11,837 nt of DNA from Pseudomonadota bacterium (lineage in GTDB: Bacteria > Pseudomonadota > Gammaproteobacteria > Steroidobacterales > Steroidobacteraceae), in assembly GCA_018241455.1 (NCBI GenBank), contig JAFEDW010000042.1:1-11837 (forward strand), written 5' to 3'. The notes under the pieces are model-generated. The model was not told where the DNA came from and ran no database searches. It worked only from the letters and a program-made list of their open reading frames with translations. How positions within the stretch are numbered: the stretch's first letter is position 1; every line of letters begins with the position of its first letter. Positions 7,139 to 11,837 of this stretch are shown piece after piece. The translations under genes were made by a program, and so were the position numbers.

Positions 7139-7402
7139 TCAGTTTTCGGTGGCCGCATCGCCGGCGGCGCCGGCGGCAGCGAAGTCCTCGAGCGTGGCGT
7201 TGCCGCTGCGTTGGGTCAGCAGTTGCACCCGCTGCTGCGCGGCCTGCAGCGCCGCCTGGCATTCGCGCGTCAATTGCACGCCGCGCTCGAAGCTGCGGAG
7301 CGCCTCATCGAGCGGCAGGCTGCCCGCTTCCATGCGTGCGACCAGCGCTTCGAGCTCGGCGAGCGTGCCCTCGAATCCGGCTTCCTTGGGTTTGCGTGAC
7401 AC
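7139..7402 (-). CDS. xseB: Exodeoxyribonuclease VII small subunit
   Basis: The product is 87 aa from GTG 7402 (E. coli XseB is 80). The small subunit assembles in several copies with XseA to form exonuclease VII, which degrades single-stranded DNA to oligonucleotides. The family block is clear: FEGTLAELEALVARMEAGSL at residues 10-29, then PLDEALRSFERGVQLTRECQ, then AALQAAQQRVQLL, all-helical, followed by an acidic/Ala-rich tail. The frame stays open to an ATG at 7468, which would add 22 residues; the GTG is preferred because it reproduces the usual short N-terminus and the extra residues would run across the predicted promoter. XseA is not in the window. The xseB-ispA-dxs order is common in gamma- and betaproteobacteria. 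Confidence 0.92.
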   Translation of the reverse strand: MSRKPKEAGFEGTLAELEALVARMEAGSLPLDEALRSFERGVQLTRECQAALQAAQQRVQLLTQRSGNATLEDFAAAGAAGDAATEN

Positions 7403-7411
7403 GGCGGTGGG

Positions 7412-7441
7412 TACCCTATTAGCGATCCCGGCGGGGGTCAA
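7412..7441 (-). promoter_or_regulatory. Possible sigma-70 promoter of the xseB-ispA-dxs-folE2 operon
   Basis: On the minus strand TTGACC (7441-7436) is followed after 17 nt by TAGGGT (7418-7413). The -35 is close to consensus; the -10 keeps only the TA...T positions. The start of transcription would fall within a few bases of the GTG start of xseB, implying a very short or absent leader. Weak call. Confidence 0.3.
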
Positions 7442-7447
7442 ACGCGG

Positions 7448-7477
7448 TTGACGGACCGCGCCATTCAATCGTAAAGT
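7448..7477 (+). promoter_or_regulatory. Predicted sigma-70 promoter of the rubrerythrin operon
   Basis: TTGACG (7448-7453) and TAAAGT (7472-7477) are separated by 18 nt, placing transcription start near 7484. The AT content of 7461-7505 is much higher than the surroundings, as expected for a promoter. The -35 lies inside a CGCGGT/ACCGCG inverted repeat (7443-7460), and only six bases separate it from the opposing leftward -35, so the two promoters are back to back. Confidence 0.55.
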
Positions 7478-7485
7478 TAAATGGA

Positions 7486-7500
7486 TTAGACTTAGTCTAA
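7486..7500. promoter_or_regulatory. Palindromic candidate operator TTAGACT-T-AGTCTAA
   Basis: This is a perfect 7-bp inverted repeat around one central base, just downstream of the predicted -10 and spanning the expected transcription start region of the rubrerythrin operon. The position suits a repressor. Its form recalls iron-responsive operators such as the Irr box (TTTAGAA...TTCTAAA), but the bases differ, so the regulator cannot be named. No regulator gene is adjacent. Confidence 0.5.
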
Positions 7501-7526
7501 ATTACTGCAGGGATGAGGGACAGACC

Positions 7527-7940
7527 ATGAATCTCAAGGGTAGCAAGACCGAGGAAAACCTGAAGGCCGCGTTCGCCGGTGAATCGCAGGCGAATCGCCG
7601 TTACCTGTATTTCGCAGCCAAGGCCGACGTGGAAGGGTACAACGACGTCTCGGCGGTGTTTCGTTCGACCGCTGAAGGCGAGACCGGCCATGCCCACGGC
7701 CACCTCGAGTATCTCGAGGCGGTGGGCGATCCGGCCACCGGGTTGCCGATCGGCGAGACCAAGGCCAACCTGAAGTCCGCGATCGCGGGCGAGACGCACG
7801 AGTACTCCGACATGTATCCGGGCATGGCGAAGGCCGCGCGCACCGAAGGCTTCGCCGAGATCGCCGACTGGTTCGAGACGCTGGCGAAGGCCGAACGTTC
7901 GCACGCCAATCGCTTCCAGAAAGCACTCGACACGCTGTAA
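7527..7940 (+). CDS. Rubrerythrin, short form without rubredoxin domain
   Basis: The product is 137 aa, a single ferritin-like four-helix bundle. Rubrerythrins are cytoplasmic di-iron proteins that reduce hydrogen peroxide. The full ligand set can be read: E19 (AGES), E52 and H55 (GETGH), E89 and E92 (GETHEY), E123 and H126 (AERSH). This is the ExxH pattern of classical rubrerythrin, including the extra Glu of the peroxidase-type site. The C-terminal rubredoxin domain with its two CxxC knuckles, present in classical rubrerythrins of about 190 aa, is absent, so electrons must come from another protein. The Fe-S protein encoded 6 nt downstream is a candidate by context. The ATG has GAGG eight nt upstream. 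A nearby out-of-frame ATG at 7513 hits a stop at once. Confidence 0.95.
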   Translation: MNLKGSKTEENLKAAFAGESQANRRYLYFAAKADVEGYNDVSAVFRSTAEGETGHAHGHLEYLEAVGDPATGLPIGETKANLKSAIAGETHEYSDMYPGMAKAARTEGFAEIADWFETLAKAERSHANRFQKALDTL

Positions 7941-7946
7941 CGATCG

Positions 7947-9281
7947 GTGGGCCGCGAAGGCAATCTCGAGGCTCCCACCCGGCATCCGCTGAACTGGCGC
8001 GACCCGGGCTTCCATGACGAACACGCGCTCGAGCAGGAGCTCGAGCGCGTGTTCGACATCTGCCACGGCTGTCGCCGTTGCTTCAGCCTCTGCCAGGCAT
8101 TCCCGACGCTGTTCGATGCCATCGACGAATCGCCGACCGGCGAGCTCGAGGGCGTCGACAAGCGCGTCTACTGGAAGGTCGTGGACCACTGTTACCTGTG
8201 TGACATGTGCTACATGACCAAGTGTCCGTACGTGCCGCCGCATCCGTGGAACCTCGATTTCCCGCACCTGATGCTGCGCGCGAAGTCGGTGAAGGCACGC
8301 AAGGGCGACACCTCGTTCCGTGACCGCATGCTGACGTCGACCGACACCGTCGGCAGCATCGCCGGCATCCCGGTCGTGGCGCAGCTCGTCAACGCGGCGA
8401 ATTCGAGCAAGCTCGGGCGCAAGCTGCTCGACAAGGTGCTGTACGTGCATCCGGAAGCCCCGCTGCCCGCATACCATTCGACCAGCGCGCGCGCGCGGCT
8501 CGCGAAGCACATGCCGGCGCCCGCTGCGGCGCCGCAAGCGACGCCCGAGACGACCGGGCGCGTCGTGCTGTTCACCACCTGTTACGGCAACCGCAACGAG
8601 CCCGATCTCGCCACCGACCTGGCCGCGGTCTTCGCCCACAACGGCATCGAATTGACGCTGGCCGAACGCGAACGCTGCTGCGGCATGCCCAAGCTCGAGC
8701 TCGGCGACCTTGACGCGGTGGCGCGGCTGAAGGACCAGAACATTCCGCAGTTGCTGAAGCTCGTGGAGGCCGGCTACGACATCGTCGCGCCGATTCCGTC
8801 CTGCGTATTGATGTTCAAGCAGGAACTGCCGCTGATGTTTCCCGAGGACGAGGCGGTGCAGCGCGTGCGCGCGCGCATCTTCGACCCGTTCGAATACCTG
8901 ATGCTGCGCCACAAGGCGGGGCTGCTGCGCACCGATTTCAAGGCGCGCCTCGGCCGCGTCAGCTATCACGTGCCCTGTCACCTGCGCGTGCAGAACATCG
9001 GCCTGAAGACGCGCGATGTGCTGCGGCTGGTCCCCGATACGACCGTCGACGTCATCGAGCGATGCTCGGGGCACGACGGCAGCTACGCGGTGAAGAGCGA
9101 ATTCCGCGCCGCCTCGATGAAGATCGCGCGGCCGGTGATCCAGAAGGTCGAAGGCGCCGGGGCCGACTACTATTCCAGCGATTGCCCGATGGCCGGACAC
9201 CAGATCCAGAGCGGACTGGCCGACCGCGCCCGCGAGCCGACGCCACCATTGAAATTGCTGCGCATCGCGTACGGTATCTGA
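7947..9281 (+). CDS. GlpC-like (Fe-S)-binding CCG-domain oxidoreductase of the rubrerythrin cluster
   Basis: The product is 444 aa from a GTG start. The N-terminal part has two [4Fe-4S] motifs: C39xxC42xxC45xxxC49 (CHGCRRCFSLC) and C82xxC85xxC88xxxxC93P. Two cysteine-rich CCG-type domains follow, the first with C212, C244-C245-G246 and C286, the second with C344, C373-S-G and C413-P. In the second the usual CCG reads CSG (CSGHDG). This architecture is that of GlpC and heterodisulfide-reductase subunit D-like proteins, which pass electrons between a partner and a quinone or thiol pool. There is no membrane segment. An Ala/Pro linker (189-204) joins the halves. The same type of gene is known beside rubrerythrin in other proteobacteria; here it may supply electrons to the rubredoxin-less rubrerythrin. 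That partner role is inferred. The DUF3501 gene follows 2 nt later. Confidence 0.9.
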   Translation: MGREGNLEAPTRHPLNWRDPGFHDEHALEQELERVFDICHGCRRCFSLCQAFPTLFDAIDESPTGELEGVDKRVYWKVVDHCYLCDMCYMTKCPYVPPHPWNLDFPHLMLRAKSVKARKGDTSFRDRMLTSTDTVGSIAGIPVVAQLVNAANSSKLGRKLLDKVLYVHPEAPLPAYHSTSARARLAKHMPAPAAAPQATPETTGRVVLFTTCYGNRNEPDLATDLAAVFAHNGIELTLAERERCCGMPKLELGDLDAVARLKDQNIPQLLKLVEAGYDIVAPIPSCVLMFKQELPLMFPEDEAVQRVRARIFDPFEYLMLRHKAGLLRTDFKARLGRVSYHVPCHLRVQNIGLKTRDVLRLVPDTTVDVIERCSGHDGSYAVKSEFRAASMKIARPVIQKVEGAGADYYSSDCPMAGHQIQSGLADRAREPTPPLKLLRIAYGI

Positions 9282-9283
9282 CG

Positions 9284-9871
9284 GTGTCGCCAAGACTCCA
9301 CGCCGGCGAACTGCTGTCGCTCGAGCAATACGCCCGCGAGCGCGCGGCGATCCGCGCGCGCATGATCGAGCATCGCGCGCTGCGTCGCCTGCAGCTGGGT
9401 GCGCACTGCACCTGGAGCTTCGAAGACCGCGAGACGGTGCGCTACCAGGTGCAGGAGATGCTTCGTGCCGAACGCATCTTCGAGCCCGATGCGATCGCCG
9501 AAGAGCTCGCGGCCTACAATCCGCTGATCCCCGACGGCAACAACCTGAAGGCGACGCTGCTGCTCGAATACCCGGATCCGGCCGAACGCGCGCTTCGCCT
9601 GGCGGAGTTGCGCGGCATCGAGCATCGTTGCTGGCTCAAGGTGGAAGGCCACGAGACGGTGAATGCGATCGCCGATGAAGACCTCGAGCGCAGCAACGAG
9701 CAGAAGACCTCGGCGGTGCATTTCCTGCGCTTCGAATTGACTCCCGGCATGATCGCCTCGCTGGTCGCCGGCGCAACGCTGGCGGCCGGCATCGATCTGC
9801 CGGCGTACATGCAGACCGTCGACCCGGTGCCGGAGTCACTGCGCGCCGCTTTGCTCGCCGACCTCGCCTGA
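9284..9871 (+). CDS. DUF3501 family protein of the rubrerythrin cluster
   Basis: The product is 195 aa from GTG 9284. The family has no established function. Recognised by LLSLEQYARERAAIRARMI (10-28), FEDRETVRYQVQEMLRAERI (46-65), YNPLIPDGNNLKATLLLEY (78-96), LAELRGIEHRCWLKVEGH (107-124) and the strongly conserved ADEDLERSNEQKTSAVHFLR (130-149). It is soluble, acidic, without cysteine motifs or membrane helices (the only cysteines are C42 and C116), so it does not look like an electron carrier itself. It starts 2 nt after the Fe-S gene stop, implying coupled translation. The frame is open further upstream to 9062, but that would overlap the Fe-S gene by about 220 nt and the GTG gives the family length. 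Its role is inferred from context only. Confidence 0.9.
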   Translation: MSPRLHAGELLSLEQYARERAAIRARMIEHRALRRLQLGAHCTWSFEDRETVRYQVQEMLRAERIFEPDAIAEELAAYNPLIPDGNNLKATLLLEYPDPAERALRLAELRGIEHRCWLKVEGHETVNAIADEDLERSNEQKTSAVHFLRFELTPGMIASLVAGATLAAGIDLPAYMQTVDPVPESLRAALLADLA

Positions 9872-9880
9872 TCGATTGGA

Positions 9881-9889
9881 TGCTAGAAT
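9881..9889 (+). promoter_or_regulatory. Extended -10 promoter upstream of parE
   Basis: TGC-TAGAAT is a TGn-extended -10 hexamer matching the consensus at five of six positions, about 55 nt before the parE ATG. No convincing -35 lies 16-18 nt upstream, which is usual for extended -10 promoters. It separates parE from the rubrerythrin cassette. Confidence 0.5.
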
Positions 9890-9943
9890 CCGCGCGCGCC
9901 GCAACCAGGCGCTGATCGACCCTTGAGCGAGTCGCCCCGCGTA

Positions 9944-11836
9944 ATGGCACAGTCGTACAACGCAGCCGATATTGAAGTTTTGTCGGGCCTGGAGCCCGTG
10001 CGCCGCCGCCCGGGCATGTACACCGACACGACGCGCCCGAATCACCTCGCCCACGAAGTCATCGACAACAGTGTCGACGAAGCCATCGCCGGACATTGCC
10101 ACCAGATCGACGTCACGCTGCACAAGGACGGCTCGCTCGAGGTGACCGATGACGGACGCGGCATGCCGGTCGACATCCATCCGCAGGAAAAGGTCAGCGG
10201 CGTCGAGCTGATCCTGACGCGTCTGCACGCCGGCGGCAAATTCACCGACAAGAGCTACAGTTTTGCCGGCGGCCTGCACGGCGTCGGCGTCTCGGTCGTC
10301 AATGCGCTGTCGAAGCACCTGGAATGCTGGGTGCGGCGCGGCGGCAAGGAATACAACATCTCGTTCAAGGACGGCCGCATCGCCTCGAAGCTCGAGGTCG
10401 TCGGCACGGTCGGCGCGCGCAACACCGGCACGACCGTGCAGTTCTGGCCGGATCCGAAATTCTTCGACAGCGACCGCTTCGCGGTGCCGGAACTCAAGCG
10501 CGTGCTGAAGGCCAAGGCGGTGCTGTGCGCCGGGCTCAGGCTGACCTTCAGCAACGAGGCCACCGGCGAGAAAGAGGAGTGGTTCTACACCGGCCACCTC
10601 GGCGAATACCTGACCGAGCAGCTGGAGAAGAACGAACGCCTGCCCGCCGAGCCGGTCACAGGTCGCCACGCTTCCGACCAGGACGTGGTCGAATGGGCGC
10701 TGGCCTGGTCGAGCGATGCGCCGCACCTGGTTGCCGAAAGCTACGTCAACCTGATCCCCACCGTGGCCGGCGGCACGCACGTGAACGGATTGCGCTCCGG
10801 GATCGTCGATGCGGTGCGCGAGTTCTGCGAATTCCGCAACCTGCTGCCGCGCGGCATCAAGCTCAGCGCCGAAGATGTGTGGGACCGCGCCTGCTACGTG
10901 CTGTCGATCAAGATCCGCGATCCGCAGTTCGCCGGGCAGACGAAGGAGAAGCTCAGTTCGCGCGAGGCCGCTGCGTTGGTCGAGACGCACGCGCGCGATG
11001 CAATGGGGCTGTGGCTCAACCAGCATCCCGATGCGGGCGAGGGGATCGCCGCGTTCGCGATCGCCAATGCGCAGGAGCGGCTCCGCGCGGCGCAGCGCAT
11101 CACGCGCAAGCGCGCGGTCAACGGGCCGGCGCTGCCGGGAAAGCTTGCCGATTGCACCTGTCAGGATCCCGCGCGTTCCGAACTATTCCTGGTGGAAGGC
11201 GATTCGGCCGGCGGTTCGGCCAAGCAGGCGCGCGCCAAGGATTTCCAGGCGATCATGCCGTTGCGCGGCAAGATCCTCAACACCTGGGAGCTCGAGCCCG
11301 GCGAGATCGGCAGCTCGCAGGAAGTGCACGACATCGCCGTTGCGATCGGCGTCGACCCGGGTTCGGCCGATTTGTCGGGACTGCGCTATCACAAGATCTG
11401 CATCCTCGCCGACGCCGACTCCGACGGACTGCACATCGCGACGTTGTTGTGCGCGCTGTTCCTGCGGCATTTCCGTCCGCTGGTGGCGAACGGCCACGTG
11501 TACGTGGCGATGCCGCCGCTGTATCGCATCGATGCGGGCAAGCAGGTGCTCTACGCGCTCGACAACAACGAGCGCGACGCCGTGCTCAAGCGCCTGGCGG
11601 CCGAGCACTCGCGTGCCAAGCCCGTGGTGACGCGCTTCAAGGGACTGGGCGAGATGAACCCCGCGCAGCTGCGCGAGTCGACCATCGACCCGCTGACGCG
11701 ACGCCTGGTGCAGTTGACGATCGCCGCGAAGGACAACACCGACAAGCTGATGGACATGTTGCTGGCGAAGAAACGCGCGGGCGATCGGCGCGAGTGGCTG
11801 GAGCAGAGCGGCAACCTGGCGGAAGTCGTGCCATGA
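9944..11836 (+). CDS. parE: DNA topoisomerase IV subunit B
   Basis: The product is 630 aa, equal to E. coli ParE. With ParC it forms the type IIA topoisomerase that decatenates replicated chromosomes. The GHKL ATPase domain shows EVIDNSVDEA (38-47, Glu38 and Asn42), DDGRGMPVDIH (69-79) and GGLHGVGVSVVNALS (109-123). The transducer domain carries the ATP-contacting QTK lysine K334. The TOPRIM domain has EGDSAGGSAKQAR (418-430, Glu418) and DADSDG (490-495). PLRGKILN (439-446) and RFKGLGEMNP near the C-terminus are also typical. It lacks the insertion seen in many gram-negative GyrB proteins, so parE rather than gyrB is the call. The ATG at 9944 aligns exactly with the E. coli start (MAQSYNA against MTQTYNA); a TTG at 9923 would add seven residues and is not preferred. 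The gene is complete, one base before the window end. Confidence 0.98.
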   Translation: MAQSYNAADIEVLSGLEPVRRRPGMYTDTTRPNHLAHEVIDNSVDEAIAGHCHQIDVTLHKDGSLEVTDDGRGMPVDIHPQEKVSGVELILTRLHAGGKFTDKSYSFAGGLHGVGVSVVNALSKHLECWVRRGGKEYNISFKDGRIASKLEVVGTVGARNTGTTVQFWPDPKFFDSDRFAVPELKRVLKAKAVLCAGLRLTFSNEATGEKEEWFYTGHLGEYLTEQLEKNERLPAEPVTGRHASDQDVVEWALAWSSDAPHLVAESYVNLIPTVAGGTHVNGLRSGIVDAVREFCEFRNLLPRGIKLSAEDVWDRACYVLSIKIRDPQFAGQTKEKLSSREAAALVETHARDAMGLWLNQHPDAGEGIAAFAIANAQERLRAAQRITRKRAVNGPALPGKLADCTCQDPARSELFLVEGDSAGGSAKQARAKDFQAIMPLRGKILNTWELEPGEIGSSQEVHDIAVAIGVDPGSADLSGLRYHKICILADADSDGLHIATLLCALFLRHFRPLVANGHVYVAMPPLYRIDAGKQVLYALDNNERDAVLKRLAAEHSRAKPVVTRFKGLGEMNPAQLRESTIDPLTRRLVQLTIAAKDNTDKLMDMLLAKKRAGDRREWLEQSGNLAEVVP

Positions 11837-11837
11837 G

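Noticed and set aside
5312..7399. A 695-codon plus-strand open frame across dxs, ispA and xseB
   Set aside because: Shadow of the leftward genes, which are certain by motif content; the product is compositionally odd and unrecognisable.
7403..7468. Longer XseB from ATG 7468
   Set aside because: The extra 22 residues are not part of the family and would cover the predicted promoter; the GTG at 7402 gives the normal length, though the ATG is not excluded.
9062..9283. Upstream extension of the DUF3501 frame
   Set aside because: It lies wholly inside the Fe-S oxidoreductase gene in another frame, and the family starts near the GTG at 9284.
7497..9293. A 598-codon open frame on the minus strand opposite the rubrerythrin cassette
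   Set aside because: It is antisense to three recognised genes; its His/Arg/Val-rich product shows no domain and reflects the high-GC codon bias of the real strand.
9923..9943. TTG start adding seven residues to ParE
   Set aside because: The ATG at 9944 aligns exactly with the known ParE N-terminus and gives the same total length as E. coli ParE.
9836..11026. A 396-codon minus-strand open frame opposite parE
   Set aside because: Antisense to the conserved ATPase domain of ParE, with no motifs of its own.

Overview
The window is high-GC DNA from a proteobacterial chromosome, most likely a gammaproteobacterium of the Xanthomonadales/Lysobacterales type. That placement is an inference from four things: the gene orders ribH-nusB-thiL and xseB-ispA-dxs, a ParE that reads residue for residue like the enterobacterial protein through its N-terminus and active sites, strongly G/C-ending codons, and hairpin-rich intergenic repeats. 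No tRNA, rRNA, CRISPR array, prophage or complete insertion sequence is visible. Most of the window is core metabolism, with one oxidative-stress/iron cassette.

Left block, plus strand (1-2970). The 3' end of ribH (lumazine synthase) is followed by nusB, thiL (thiamine-monophosphate kinase) and a soluble Ser/Thr protein kinase carrying a C-terminal cyclic-nucleotide-binding domain. The kinase gene ends in a clear intrinsic terminator at 2970-2995.

Convergent gap (2971-3425, about 455 bp). No gene is supported here. It holds the terminator, an 11-bp perfect palindrome, and a 207-bp inverted duplication (arms 40/43 identical) in which one copy carries an extra 43-nt hairpin segment. This is a REP/MITE-like repeat cluster and the most unusual DNA structure in the window.

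Minus-strand operon (3426-7402). Transcribed right to left: xseB (exonuclease VII small subunit), ispA (farnesyl diphosphate synthase), dxs (first enzyme of the MEP isoprenoid pathway) and folE2 (GTP cyclohydrolase IB). Gaps are 45, 9 and 23 nt.

Divergent promoter region (7403-7526). Two TTGAC -35-like boxes lie back to back. The rightward one has a -10 element followed by a 7+7 palindrome at 7486-7500, well placed to be an operator for the next operon.

Rubrerythrin cassette, plus strand (7527-9871). A short rubrerythrin without a rubredoxin domain, a GlpC-like protein with two [4Fe-4S] motifs and two CCG-type domains, and a DUF3501 protein are packed 6 and 2 nt apart. The likely role is peroxide/iron-sulfur redox chemistry. 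The electron path and the role of DUF3501 are not established by sequence.

Right edge (9944-11836). A complete parE (topoisomerase IV subunit B) has its own extended -10 promoter at 9881-9889.
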